Shown: piece after piece, positions 32,394 to 42,142 of the stretch
How positions within the stretch are numbered: position 1 is the first letter of the stretch
How the letters are laid out: each line of letters starts with the position of its first letter
NCBI GenBank assembly: GCA_001800285.1
Contig: MGVC01000068.1
Span: forward strand, 1-51,072
Source of the DNA: Elusimicrobia bacterium RIFOXYA2_FULL_39_19
GTDB lineage: Bacteria > Elusimicrobiota > Endomicrobiia > CG1-02-37-114 > XYA2-FULL-39-19
Reading direction: 5' to 3'
Length of the DNA: 51,072 nt
Translations under genes and position numbers: made by a program
Notes under the pieces: model-generated
Told to the model about the DNA's origin: nothing
The model's input: only the letters and a program-made list of their open reading frames with translations
Database searches by the model: none

Positions 32394-33540
32394 AAATATA
32401 TTATTGATATTAATGGTTTTAGTTTTTTTAAAATCCGTTTGTTTTGCATCCAACTATCTTGCCTATACGGGTTACAGCCGGGGCAGCTCAAAAGTTATAG
32501 GTATGGGCGGCGCTTTTACCGGCATAGCAGATGATGTAAACTCAATTATTTATAATCCGGCAGGTTTTGCTTTTTCTGATTATAATAATTATGTTTCCTT
32601 GAACTATGTAAATTTTATAGACAAATCTTTTGATTTTGATAAAGCGTCAAAAGATGATGTGTGGAAAAGCGAAGCAACAAATTTCGGGTTTCTGCATAAA
32701 ACAAAGAAATCCAATGGTTTTACCTGGGGTTTTTATTTAGACGGGCTATATAACCTTACTTTTACAAATAATCTGGCAGATAAAAATAAGTTTGTCCTGG
32801 ATATGGGCCATCCGGGAGAGAGATATGAAATCAGTTTTTCTCTTACAAGGATATTGTTTCCTTTAATATGGAAGTATAATGACCGGCTGGCGTTTGGTGT
32901 AAACGCCAGTATTCTTGTTGCCAGATTAAGTTATGATTATCACGCACCGGCAGATTACATGAGTGTGTATGAAGACAGTACTACATTTCATTGCGATTTA
33001 TCTGCTATGTACAAGGTAAGCGACAAAGTGCAGTTTGGCATAATGGTTAGGCCGCCGGCCTATTTTGATGTAAATGAAAACAGAAATGCTGATATTGGAA
33101 CTTTTAAATGGTTTAATGATATTCATATGCCCCTGCAGATAAATACAGGTGTGGGTTATAAAATGAATAAGCAATTTATGTTTGATTTTGACCTGCATTA
33201 TGCAAAATTTGATGGTAACGAGATTTTACCCGGATCTAACCTGGTCCCTGAATTTGCTGAATATAAACTTAAAACCAGACAGTCCCTAAGCCCTCATTTA
33301 GGCGGGCAATACCAGTCTACGTTAATGAAAAAGGATTTTTTTGTGCGGGCAGGTTATTATTACCAGCCGGGGTTGTTTGAAACCCTGGAAGATAAACATC
33401 ACTTTACCTATAGTTTATCCTGGAGACTTATTAAACTGCCTGCCTGGGTTTATGTAATGGAGTATTTAAGCGTAGGTTTTAGTAATGACATAGCAGATAA
33501 TTATGATGTGCAGACTTTTACACTGGACTCGGATTTTTAA
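32380..33540 (+). CDS. FadL/PorV-like outer-membrane beta-barrel protein
   Basis: A 386-aa exported protein. Signal peptide about 1-24 ends CFASN. The mature start has GYSRGSSKVIGMGGAFTGIA and DDVNSIIYNPAG, the signature of FadL/OMPP1, PorV and UPF0164-like barrels, and the rest is alternating aromatic strands ending in Phe. It may be a hydrophobic-compound channel. The start chosen is TTG at 32380 because it gives a complete basic N-region; ATG 32413 would truncate the signal peptide. Confidence 0.78.
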   Translation: MKTNRNILLILMVLVFLKSVCFASNYLAYTGYSRGSSKVIGMGGAFTGIADDVNSIIYNPAGFAFSDYNNYVSLNYVNFIDKSFDFDKASKDDVWKSEATNFGFLHKTKKSNGFTWGFYLDGLYNLTFTNNLADKNKFVLDMGHPGERYEISFSLTRILFPLIWKYNDRLAFGVNASILVARLSYDYHAPADYMSVYEDSTTFHCDLSAMYKVSDKVQFGIMVRPPAYFDVNENRNADIGTFKWFNDIHMPLQINTGVGYKMNKQFMFDFDLHYAKFDGNEILPGSNLVPEFAEYKLKTRQSLSPHLGGQYQSTLMKKDFFVRAGYYYQPGLFETLEDKHHFTYSLSWRLIKLPAWVYVMEYLSVGFSNDIADNYDVQTFTLDSDF

Positions 33541-33546
33541 AAGTCA

Positions 33547-33755
33547 ATATGGTTTCATCTTGCTTAAAAAGATGAAACCATATGTGTGTGACGGTTATCC
33601 CAGCGGTTTGATTTAGCTGATGTGTTATAGATAAATCAGCAAGGGATAGAAGGCTGCTGAGCCTGCAATTATTTTTGCAGGTGAAAGCGTGTGACGGTTT
33701 ACCCTTGTGTTCAAACCCCTTTATCCAGACATCTTTGAAACAGGGATAAATCATT
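33547..33755. repeat. repeat family C, copies 2 and 3
   Basis: Copy 2 starts with a perfect 14-bp hairpin (ATATGGTTTCATCT/AGATGAAACCATAT, 33547-33583) followed by GTGTGTGACGGTTATCCC. Copy 3 starts with CTGCAA-n-TTGCAG (33664-33680) followed by GTGAAAGCGTGTGACGGTTT and ACCCTTG, then ATCCAGA...GGATAAATCA. Both match C copy 1 at 7844 in the GTGTGACG-TTTACCC block. The first hairpin may also act as a transcription stop for the outer-membrane gene, though it lacks a T run. Confidence 0.65.
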
Positions 33756-33928
33756 TGCTAATCCTTCATTTCCTAACATATTCGTTTTTCTGGATAAAGC
33801 TTTCGCTTTAACATTTTTGTTCACAGGATATCGTTTTCACTTGCTTTCCTTTTTATATAATGACGCAAGTGCGCTACCCGCAGCACTTTATCCCAGCGGT
33901 TTGATTTAGCTGATGTGTTATAGATAAA
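33595..33928 (+). repeat. pair of identical 41-bp direct repeats before the glycosyltransferase
   Basis: The same 41 bp (TTATCCCAGCGGTTTGATTT...TTATAGATAAA) occurs at 33595-33635 and 33888-33928. The second copy ends four bases before the glycosyltransferase ATG and forms its leader. The 392-bp interval holds no other gene. TATAAT at 33856-33861 with TTTTCA 16 bp upstream is a weak promoter candidate. Confidence 0.75.
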
Positions 33929-33932
33929 AAAA

Positions 33933-36095
33933 ATGAAAAAATTAAATACATTTATTGTTTCGGGTTTGCTGGCTATAATGTTTATCAGAATTGTGCTGAT
34001 GATAAGCGTTGCTACCGATACCTATGATGAAATGGATTACCTGCGTACTGGCTGGTATCTGGCTCAACACCATAACTGGAATACAGAAAGCACTATCCGC
34101 CACCCCAGCCTTTCTTTTTATCTGCACGGCATTGTGTTAAATAATTTTCATTTTAGTTCCTGGGACCAGCGCCTTTTCTGGGCGCGGTTTATCCTGGCAT
34201 TGTTTTCACTAATCCTGGGTTTTTACATTTACCGGTTTGCTAAAAGTCTTTACGGGCAAAAGGCAGGCCTGCTGGCAGTGGCGCTTTTTTCGCTGTCGCC
34301 AAACATTATTGCGCACTCGGGGCTTATTACTACAGATATATTGCTGGGTTGTTTTATGATGTGCGCTATTTATACCTCCTGGCGCCTGAGAGAAAGCAAA
34401 AAACCGTTTAAGAAAGTACTGCTTGTAGGTATTTTTATGGGCCTGGCATTGCTTTCTAAATTTACCGCAGTTATGATGCTGGTTATTATGTTTTTGCTGG
34501 TTTTAGCAGAAACGTTTTTTTTTGGCAAGAAATTCCGGCTGTTGCCGTACATTTTTACTGTCATTATCGGGCTTTTTATTCTTAATGCAGGGTATTCTTT
34601 TAAGGGGACTTTTGAAAAAACTGACAGTAAAATGCTCAGAAGCAGTTTGTTTACAAATTTAAATAAAACGCCTATTCTCAGGCTTCTGCCTGAGCCGTAC
34701 ATTATAGGTTTTGACAGACAGCAGTATATAAATGAAATAGGGCATCCCGCATTTTTAGACGGCAAATATTCCTATAGCGGGTGGTGGTATTACTTTCCTA
34801 AAGCGTTTTTTTATAAAGAACCGCTTCCGCTGATACTGATGATTTTTCTGTTTCTGCTTTTTTTCAGGCAGGTTTATAAAAAAGAATATCTGTCCGGATA
34901 TGTTTACCTGGCCCTGCCGGTAATTGTTCTGTGCATTATAAACTGTTTTCTCAATAAAAATAATGCCGGGTACAGGTATCTTCTGCCTGTGTTTCCTTTT
35001 ATTTTTGTGTTTATAAGCGGCCTGGCGGAATTAAAAATAAAACATTTCAAGCCAGCGCTGATACTTCTGCTTGCCTGGTTTGCCGTTGACAGCGCGCTGG
35101 CACACCCGTACTACATTGCCTATTTCAATGAAATAGCCGGCGGGGCTAAAAATGGGTATAAGCATCTGGTAGATTCAAATTTAGACTGGGGGCAGGACAG
35201 GAACCTGGTAATCAAGGAAACAGAAGGTAAACAGATAATATTTAATCCGCGCATACCGGTTGCAGGCAACATTGTAATAAATGCCAATAATCTACAGGAC
35301 GTTTTTAAAATACGTAAAACACACCGCTGGCTTAAATTTTTTAAGCCGTCAGGAAATATAGGGTATTCCTGGCTGGTGTATGATTTAAAAATTGAAGATT
35401 TTGAAAATCTGGTAAAAGAATATCCGCAGGACTCTTATGCCCGGTACTGCCTGGGAAGTGCTTGTTCTGTAGCTGGCAGGAATTCAGAGGCGCTGGAACA
35501 ATTTGCGCAGTCAATAAAGCTTAATCCGGAAGACCCGTATGTTTATAACAGCCTGGGCCAGCTGAGATTTTTTATGGGTAATATAGCTGATGCTGAAAGA
35601 CAGTATTTAACAGCAGTAAAAAAAGATGAACTGCTTCCTGATTCTTACCAGAACCTGGCTGAATTATACGGAAAAACCGGCAGACAGGCTAAACAGAAAG
35701 AGTTTCAAAAGAGGTATAATGTTTACAGGGCCCTTGATGCCATGGCGTTTAAAACACCGGTTACGGTAAGTTATTTTTCTGATAAGGTAAGCCGCGAACC
35801 TGAAAACCCGGTGTACCACAACAATCTGGGTTTTGCTTATATTAAGGAAGGCGGTGTTGATAAGGCCATCGCGGAGTTTTCAAAAGCATTAGAGTTGGAC
35901 CCTTATCAGCTGGATTATTATGCAAATCTGGTGTATGCCTATAATGAGAAAGGTGATTTAGCAAAGGCAAAAGAGTTAATGCAGTTGTATTTGAAATATC
36001 AGGGCACGGCAAAGATAAAAACGGCGTATTTTATACAATATGGTGAAGATAAAGTGGTACTGGACAGTATTTTGCTTTTACCGGTATTGAATTGA
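33933..36095 (+). CDS. PMT/ArnT-like membrane glycosyltransferase with C-terminal TPRs
   Basis: A 720-aa GT-C fold protein. The first periplasmic loop carries the acidic TYDEMDYLRTGW motif expected of GT39/GT83-type enzymes, RHPSLSFYLHG follows, and about ten membrane helices span residues 8-385. DSNLDWGQD marks the end of the soluble loop. Residues 470-700 contain tetratricopeptide repeats (YVYNSLGQLRFFMG, VYHNNLGFAYIKEG, YYANLVYAYNEKG). It likely transfers a sugar from a polyprenyl donor; acceptor unknown. No ribosome site is evident and the leader is a 41-bp repeat. Confidence 0.85.
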   Translation: MKKLNTFIVSGLLAIMFIRIVLMISVATDTYDEMDYLRTGWYLAQHHNWNTESTIRHPSLSFYLHGIVLNNFHFSSWDQRLFWARFILALFSLILGFYIYRFAKSLYGQKAGLLAVALFSLSPNIIAHSGLITTDILLGCFMMCAIYTSWRLRESKKPFKKVLLVGIFMGLALLSKFTAVMMLVIMFLLVLAETFFFGKKFRLLPYIFTVIIGLFILNAGYSFKGTFEKTDSKMLRSSLFTNLNKTPILRLLPEPYIIGFDRQQYINEIGHPAFLDGKYSYSGWWYYFPKAFFYKEPLPLILMIFLFLLFFRQVYKKEYLSGYVYLALPVIVLCIINCFLNKNNAGYRYLLPVFPFIFVFISGLAELKIKHFKPALILLLAWFAVDSALAHPYYIAYFNEIAGGAKNGYKHLVDSNLDWGQDRNLVIKETEGKQIIFNPRIPVAGNIVINANNLQDVFKIRKTHRWLKFFKPSGNIGYSWLVYDLKIEDFENLVKEYPQDSYARYCLGSACSVAGRNSEALEQFAQSIKLNPEDPYVYNSLGQLRFFMGNIADAERQYLTAVKKDELLPDSYQNLAELYGKTGRQAKQKEFQKRYNVYRALDAMAFKTPVTVSYFSDKVSREPENPVYHNNLGFAYIKEGGVDKAIAEFSKALELDPYQLDYYANLVYAYNEKGDLAKAKELMQLYLKYQGTAKIKTAYFIQYGEDKVVLDSILLLPVLN

Positions 36096-36312
36096 GCAAT
36101 ATACTATTTGAAACGATTTGTTCGCTTGTTTTGCAAAATGAAAGCATCGGAATAATTGCTGTTTTTCCTTGTGGAACAATGAAATAAAACGGGGTTTTCA
36201 AAACTCCTCACCCGCCACGGCGGGATCGTCAAACAGTTGAAAACCTAATCCATTTTATTTCATTTAAAACAGCAGAAGCCGCTTAAAATCGTTTCAAAAG
36301 TAAGCTCAATTC
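36089..36312. repeat. repeat family F, copy 2
   Basis: A 224-bp palindrome with perfect 9-bp ends (GAATTGAGC and GCTCAATTC). Next come TTTGAAACGATTT/AAATCGTTTCAAA, GCTGTTTT/AAAACAGC and ATGAAATAAAA/TTTTATTTCAT pairs. The centre is TTTTCAAAACTCCTC, a CCCGCC-ACGG-CGGG hairpin and CGTCAAACAGTTGAAAA. Its left end overlaps the stop codon of the glycosyltransferase. Copy 1 is at 22576. Confidence 0.8.
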
Positions 36313-36349
36313 ATATGTTTAGCAAAATACTTTTTTAGGGAGGATGAAG

Positions 36350-36727
36350 ATGGAAGATTTGATTAGTGAATTCATAGCGATGAAAAAATATGCGCTGGTA
36401 GGTGCTACGGATAATAAGCAGAAGTTTGGCTATAAGATTTTGATGAGCCTAAAAAACCGCGGGTATGAAGTGTATCCGGTAAACCCGCGCCTTCCGGAAA
36501 TAGAGGGGCTAAAGTGCTACAAGGCGTTGGCAGATATTCCTGTGAAGGTGGATGTGGTAAATATAGTGGTTCCTTCGGAAGTTACAGAAAAGGTGGTTGA
36601 GGAATGTAAGAAGCTGGGATTACTGAATGTGTGGATGCAACCCGGCGCCAGTAGTGAAAAAGCGGTAGAGTATTGTAATAAAAATGGTATAAGGCTGGTT
36701 CATGATGCGTGTGTGATGGTCCACTGA
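36350..36727 (+). CDS. CoA-binding (CoA_binding_2/YccU-like) protein
   Basis: A 125-aa Rossmann-like protein with KKYALVGATDNKQKFGYKIL, GYEVYPVNPRLPEIEGLKCY, VDVVNIVVPSE, VWMQPGASSEKAVEYC and RLVHDACVMVH, the standard CoA_binding_2 family. These bind CoA or a related nucleotide; physiological role is unclear. The second ATG (36350) is preferred because AGGGAGG is six bases upstream, while the first ATG abuts it. It stands alone between repeats F and A. Confidence 0.9.
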   Translation: MEDLISEFIAMKKYALVGATDNKQKFGYKILMSLKNRGYEVYPVNPRLPEIEGLKCYKALADIPVKVDVVNIVVPSEVTEKVVEECKKLGLLNVWMQPGASSEKAVEYCNKNGIRLVHDACVMVH

Positions 36728-36730
36728 TTA

Positions 36731-36947
36731 GCACCCTCCTTCGTTAGCATGATTTAACACCCTCCGCGGAAATCCACGGTTATAAAGCCGTGGATGGATA
36801 GCGTTTGTCCGCTTCGGGTATTTCAGCGTAGAGCTTGTTCCTGCGCTGTAGATAAGGTTTGAATCCACGCCTGTGAAGGCGTGGAGCTTCAAATAAACGT
36901 AACTATTTGTTACATTTAAATCAATAACTTCGGAAGGGCAAGCAGAG
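36731..36947. repeat. repeat family A, copy 2, interrupted by a B element
   Basis: Left half GCACCCTCCTTCGTTAGC to GATTTAA (36731-36757) and right half AAATAAACGTAACTATTTG to AGCAGAG (36891-36947). Without the insert they rebuild the copy at 5136 with one or two mismatches. The junctions show AA on both sides, compatible with a 2-bp duplication. Confidence 0.8.
36758..36890 (+). mobile_element. repeat family B, copy 3, inserted in repeat A
   Basis: A 133-bp B unit from CACCCTCCGCGGAAATCC to GGCGTGGAGCTTC. It lacks the nested ATCCAG...CTGGAT hairpin found in copies at 7066 and 10483. It keeps the end hairpin CCACGCC-TGTGAA-GGCGTGG. The uninterrupted A at 5136 proves that this block is an insertion, so B is or was mobile, probably in trans because it has no ORF. 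Confidence 0.8.
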
Positions 36948-36993
36948 AAAGAGAATACAGAGAAAGAAGTTTTCGGGGGTTATCAGTACTTAT

Positions 36994-37737
36994 ATGAATA
37001 CGGAACAAACATTAATTGAGCACTTGGAAGAATTAAGAAAAAGGATAATAGTGTGTCTGGTTACCACTGCCCTGTGCACCCTTGTTTGTTATTTCTATAT
37101 TGACCAGATACTTGCCATTCTTTCAAAACCGGCAGGACATCTGGTATTTATTAAACCGGCAGAAGCGTTTTTTGTAAAAATAAAGGTGGCATTTTACGGG
37201 GCATTGGTAGTTGCTATGCCGGTGCTGATTTATCAGGCCTGGAAATTTGTAAGCCCCGGGCTTATAAAAACAGAAAAACAGCATATTTACTGGCTGGTAC
37301 CGGTTTCGTATCTGTTGTTTGTAAGCGGTTTATTGTTTGGGTTTTTTCTGGTGCTTCCTCAGGGTTTGAAGTTTCTGCTGGCGTGCGGAGCGGAAAATAT
37401 TGAACCCATGATTTCAGTAAGCAGTTATATATCTTTCGTTACCATTTTTTTGCTTGGTTTTGGGATTGTTTTCCAACTGCCGCTGGTTATTTTATTTCTT
37501 ACAAAAATGGGTATTGTTACGCCGCAGAGCCTGTCAAAAAACCGTAAGTATGCCATTCTGGCTATTTTCATAGTAGCAGGCGTGCTAACCCCGGGGCCGG
37601 ATATTTTCAGCCAGTTTATGATGGCTGTCCCCACTTTGGTTTTATACGAATTAAGCATTCTGCTTTCAAGGATAGTTTTCCGTAAAAAAGAACAAAAAGA
37701 AGAAGTAATTGAAGTAGATGACCCGGCCTACAGATAA
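36994..37737 (+). CDS. tatC: Sec-independent translocase subunit TatC
   Basis: A 247-aa inner membrane protein with six hydrophobic segments. It starts EQTLIEHLEELRKRIIVCLV and carries FIKPAEAFFVKIKVAFYGAL, PVLIYQAWKFVSPGL, FGIVFQLPLVILFL and AILAIFIVAGVLTPGPDIFSQ, all TatC signatures including the conserved N-terminal Glu residues. It exports folded proteins with twin-arginine signals. No tatA/tatB is in the window. It is followed by an ECF sigma factor 21 bp later. Confidence 0.95.
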   Translation: MNTEQTLIEHLEELRKRIIVCLVTTALCTLVCYFYIDQILAILSKPAGHLVFIKPAEAFFVKIKVAFYGALVVAMPVLIYQAWKFVSPGLIKTEKQHIYWLVPVSYLLFVSGLLFGFFLVLPQGLKFLLACGAENIEPMISVSSYISFVTIFLLGFGIVFQLPLVILFLTKMGIVTPQSLSKNRKYAILAIFIVAGVLTPGPDIFSQFMMAVPTLVLYELSILLSRIVFRKKEQKEEVIEVDDPAYR

Positions 37738-37758
37738 AAAGCATTAAAAAAATGAATA

Positions 37759-38319
37759 ATGGAAAATAACGATATTGAATTAATGCTGAAAGTAAAAACA
37801 GGGGATCTCTCGGCATTTGACTTGCTTCTTGACAGCTATGAAAAGCCGATAATAAACTTTATTTACCGTTATATTGGAAGCAGGGAAGATGCGGAAGATT
37901 TAGCGCAGGAAGTGTTTCTTAAAGTATACCGGGCTGTACCGTATTATGAACCCAGGTCAAAATTCTCTACCTGGCTTTTTAGAATCGCACATAATGTCAG
38001 TATAGATTATCTGAGAAAAAACAGGAATAAAAGAACCCTCCAGGTTTCCCAAAATAATCCTGATGAAGAAGAAAAAATACGGGAATTATATAATCCGGAC
38101 GAACCGGGCGCAGAAACCCTGTTAGAAAACAAGCAAGTAAGGGAGAAAGTAAATTCATTACTGGCTAAGCTTCCGGATAAACAAAAAACAGCATTGATAT
38201 TACGTATTTATGATGATAAATCTTACCTAGAAATTGCGGCTATACTTGCTTGCTCCGTGCCTGCCGTTGAAGCGCTCATCTTTCGCGCCCGGGAAACCTT
38301 AAAAAAACAATTTGGATAG
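37759..38319 (+). CDS. ECF (RpoE-like) sigma factor
   Basis: A 186-aa sigma-70 family ECF factor. Region 2 is FDLLLDSYEKPIINFIYRYI, EDAEDLAQEVFLKVYRAV and FSTWLFRIAHNVSIDYLRKN; region 4 is LLAKLPDKQKTALILRIY, DDKSYLEIAAILACSVPAVE and ALIFRARETLKKQF. The ATG follows tatC with no obvious ribosome site. No anti-sigma gene is adjacent; a zinc-type anti-sigma factor lies 7.9 kb downstream at 46220 and could be its partner. Confidence 0.93.
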   Translation: MENNDIELMLKVKTGDLSAFDLLLDSYEKPIINFIYRYIGSREDAEDLAQEVFLKVYRAVPYYEPRSKFSTWLFRIAHNVSIDYLRKNRNKRTLQVSQNNPDEEEKIRELYNPDEPGAETLLENKQVREKVNSLLAKLPDKQKTALILRIYDDKSYLEIAAILACSVPAVEALIFRARETLKKQFG

Positions 38320-38366
38320 TTTCTGCACGAAAAATATCTGTTATTAAAACATTTTTAAAATACCCC

Positions 38367-38395
38367 TTGACAAAAATACAGTGGTATGCTATAAC
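38367..38395 (+). promoter_or_regulatory. sigma-70-type promoter of the rrf2 gene
   Basis: TTGACA at 38367-38372 and TATAAC at 38390-38395 with a 17-bp spacer, 41 bp before the rrf2 ATG. Confidence 0.8.
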
Positions 38396-38401
38396 AATAC
38401 C
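38383..38401. promoter_or_regulatory. GGTAT-N9-ATACC operator candidate
   Basis: GGTAT and ATACC are perfect inverted arms flanking the -10 box of the rrf2 promoter, the right place for autorepression by the encoded Rrf2 dimer. No second clear copy was found before metY (38898-39038). Confidence 0.5.
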
Positions 38402-38435
38402 AAGATGATAGACAATGTAATCAATAGAGGTTTTA

Positions 38436-38897
38436 ATGCGGCTTACTTATAAAGGTGATTATGCTTTAAAGATTCTGCTTGATTTAGCCCTGAAATATAA
38501 ACCCGGCGCAACCCAGCAGGAACTTGTTCAGATAAAAGATATTTCAAAAAGGCAGGACATACCTTTTAAATACCTGGGCCAGATAATACTGACATTAAAA
38601 GGCGCGGGATACATTTACAGCAAGAGAGGCCATGACGGCGGTATTTTTCTTGCGAAGCATCCCGGCAAGATTACATTGGGGGAAATAGTAAGGCTGACTG
38701 ACGGCCCTACGTCTCCGATTACCTGTGTATCAAACACGGGGCCTTCAAAATGCGATTATTCTAAAAAGTGCCCGTTTAAAGGAGTCTGGGAAAAAGTGCG
38801 TGACAGCGTAAACGAAATAGTTGACAATGTAACAATAGAAGATATGGCAATAAAATGTAAGGCCAATACAAAAAATATTTTGGATTATAGTATTTAA
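38436..38897 (+). CDS. Rrf2-family transcription regulator with three-Cys cluster site
   Basis: A 153-aa Rrf2 regulator. The winged helix has MRLTYKGDYALKILLDLAL, FKYLGQIILTLKGAGYIYSK and RGHDGGIFLAKHPGKI. After LGEIVRLTDG come three Cys (TCVSNTGPSKC and DYSKKCPFKG, spacing CX8CX5C), close to the Fe-S binding loops of IscR and NsrR. It is thus probably a cluster-containing sensor rather than a Cys-free CymR. It directly precedes the sulfur amino acid genes and likely controls them in response to sulfur or Fe-S status. Confidence 0.87.
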   Translation: MRLTYKGDYALKILLDLALKYKPGATQQELVQIKDISKRQDIPFKYLGQIILTLKGAGYIYSKRGHDGGIFLAKHPGKITLGEIVRLTDGPTSPITCVSNTGPSKCDYSKKCPFKGVWEKVRDSVNEIVDNVTIEDMAIKCKANTKNILDYSI

Positions 38898-39014
38898 AAA
38901 AAGCAGGAGTATTTTTTTAAAGTAAAAGACTACCATTCCTATCATCTTTATATGCAAAGGAGGTAAAAATTAAGATTTAAGACTTATTTCGTAAAAAACC
39001 CATAAAAGGGTTAA

Positions 39015-40331
<1,317 letters not shown>

Positions 40332-40345
40332 TAAAAGGAAAGTTT

Positions 40346-41491
40346 ATGGCTGAAAAAAAAGAAAGCTTAGGAATAGTTGAAACAAAATATTTTACTTTTG
40401 CCGCCGCGCCTGATGAGCTTGTACTGGAAAGCGGGGAAAAACTGGGGCCTGTAACTTTAGCCTACGAAACTTACGGCACGCTCAATAATGAAAAATCAAA
40501 TGCAATATTAGTACTGCATGCTTTTTCAGGAGATGCCCATGCCGCAGGTTACCATCAGGGCGATGACAACCCGGGCTGGTGGGATGATATGATTGGCCCT
40601 GGCAAAGCTTTTGATACAAACAAATATTATATTTTAAGTTCAAATGTCATAGGCGGCTGCAAGGGAAGCACCGGCCCGTCTTCCCTAAACCCGAAGACTT
40701 TAAAACCCTACGGACTTGAATTTCCGCTAATTACGATTTCAGACATGGTAAAAGCACAGAAACAGCTGGTTGATTTTTTAGGCATAGAACGGTTACTATC
40801 GGTTGCAGGTGGTTCCATGGGCGGCATGCAGGCCCTGCAGTGGTTTGCGTCTTACCCTGAAAAGGTCCGCAGTGTTATTCCTATAGCTACTGCAATGAAA
40901 CATTCTCCCCAGCAGATTGCTTTTGATGAGGTTGGCAGGCAGGCAATAATGGCAGACCCGGCCTGGAACAAAGGCGGCTATTATGAATCCGGGCAGCCTG
41001 ACAGAGGCCTGGCGGTTGCGCGGATGATCGGGCACATAACCTATATGAGCGCTGCATCAATGGAAGAAAAATTTTCAAGAAGGCTTAAAAAAGATGGTTA
41101 TAGCTTCAGTTTTAATGCTGATTTTGAAGTTGAAGGGTACCTGCGTTACAGGGGTGAGAGTTTTGTAAAAAGATTTGATGCCAACACGTATCTTTACATT
41201 ACCAAAGCAATGGATTATTTTGATGTTTCCGGAGCTAAACTTGTAAAAAACGTCAAAAACCCGGATGTTAAATTCCTTGTGTTGTCTTTTAAGTCTGACT
41301 GGCTTTACCCCTGCGCCCAATCAAAGGAATTGGTGCACCAGCTCAAATTAAAACAGATTGATGTCACTTATTGCGAAATATTTTCTACATACGGCCACGA
41401 TGCTTTTCTGGTTGAAGTTGAAGCTGAGAGTAAATTGATTGAGCATTTTCTTGAGAATATAAACGGGAGAAATAAAAACAATGGTTTCTGA
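40346..41491 (+). CDS. metX: homoserine O-acetyltransferase
   Basis: A 381-aa alpha/beta hydrolase-fold acyltransferase. It has [29 protein letters not shown], the nucleophile elbow GGS157MGGMQALQW, and catalytic Asp318 (SDWLYP) and His351 (YGHDAFL). It acetylates (or succinylates) homoserine for MetY and MetB. It overlaps metW by 11 bp, the usual metX-metW coupling. Confidence 0.95.
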   Translation: MAEKKESLGIVETKYFTFAAAPDELVLESGEKLGPVTLAYETYGTLNNEKSNAILVLHAFSGDAHAAGYHQGDDNPGWWDDMIGPGKAFDTNKYYILSSNVIGGCKGSTGPSSLNPKTLKPYGLEFPLITISDMVKAQKQLVDFLGIERLLSVAGGSMGGMQALQWFASYPEKVRSVIPIATAMKHSPQQIAFDEVGRQAIMADPAWNKGGYYESGQPDRGLAVARMIGHITYMSAASMEEKFSRRLKKDGYSFSFNADFEVEGYLRYRGESFVKRFDANTYLYITKAMDYFDVSGAKLVKNVKNPDVKFLVLSFKSDWLYPCAQSKELVHQLKLKQIDVTYCEIFSTYGHDAFLVEVEAESKLIEHFLENINGRNKNNGF

Positions 41492-42113
41492 TACTATAAG
41501 GTTTGACCATCAGTTAATAGGTAAAATAATTCATGAAGGGGCCAGGGTGATTGACCTGGGCTGCGGCGAAGGCGATCTGATTTTTCATCTTGCTAATGTG
41601 AAGAACGCTGTAGTTCAGGGCATAGAACTTGATGAAAGCGCAATATATAAGTGCGTAGAAAAAGGATTAAGCGTACTGCACGGCGACCTGGATAACGGAT
41701 TAAACGGGTTTCCTGACAAGGTGTTTGATTACGTGATACTAAATCAGAGCTTACAGCAGGTTAGAAAGGTGGAATACGTAATTGAAGAAACGTTTAGAAT
41801 AGGGGCTAAAGTAATTATAGGGTTTCCTAACTTTGCACATTTAGAATCCCGCGCCAAATTGTTTTTCGCAGGCAAAGTTCCCGTAACCGGGAGCCTGCCA
41901 GGCCAGTGGTATGAGACACCGAATTTAAGATTTTTAAGTATTAAAGATTTTAAGGAATTCTGCAGAGATAGAGAAATAAATATTGAGCAGGCCTACTATC
42001 TCGGCAAAAGCAATACAGTTGGATTTCTGCCGAATCTATTTGCACAAAACGCAATATTTGTGCTTTCAAAAACTAACAGGAGGGTTATACCCCAGACTCT
42101 TTTAAACGAGTAA
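41481..42113 (+). CDS. metW: methionine biosynthesis protein MetW
   Basis: A 210-aa SAM-dependent methyltransferase-fold protein. It begins [20 protein letters not shown] and LGCGEGDLI, and includes [39 protein letters not shown] and [15 protein letters not shown], all MetW signatures. MetW assists or regulates MetX. It overlaps metX and is followed 29 bp later by the LarE-like fragment. Confidence 0.94.
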   Translation: MVSDTIRFDHQLIGKIIHEGARVIDLGCGEGDLIFHLANVKNAVVQGIELDESAIYKCVEKGLSVLHGDLDNGLNGFPDKVFDYVILNQSLQQVRKVEYVIEETFRIGAKVIIGFPNFAHLESRAKLFFAGKVPVTGSLPGQWYETPNLRFLSIKDFKEFCRDREINIEQAYYLGKSNTVGFLPNLFAQNAIFVLSKTNRRVIPQTLLNE

Positions 42114-42142
42114 TTGGGGTATCAACAGGGAGGTAAAAAATC

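Noticed and set aside
33547-33583. Rho-independent terminator for the outer-membrane protein gene
   Set aside because: The 14-bp stem is strong but is followed by GTGTGTG rather than a T run, and it matches repeat C layout; kept as a repeat with possible stop function.
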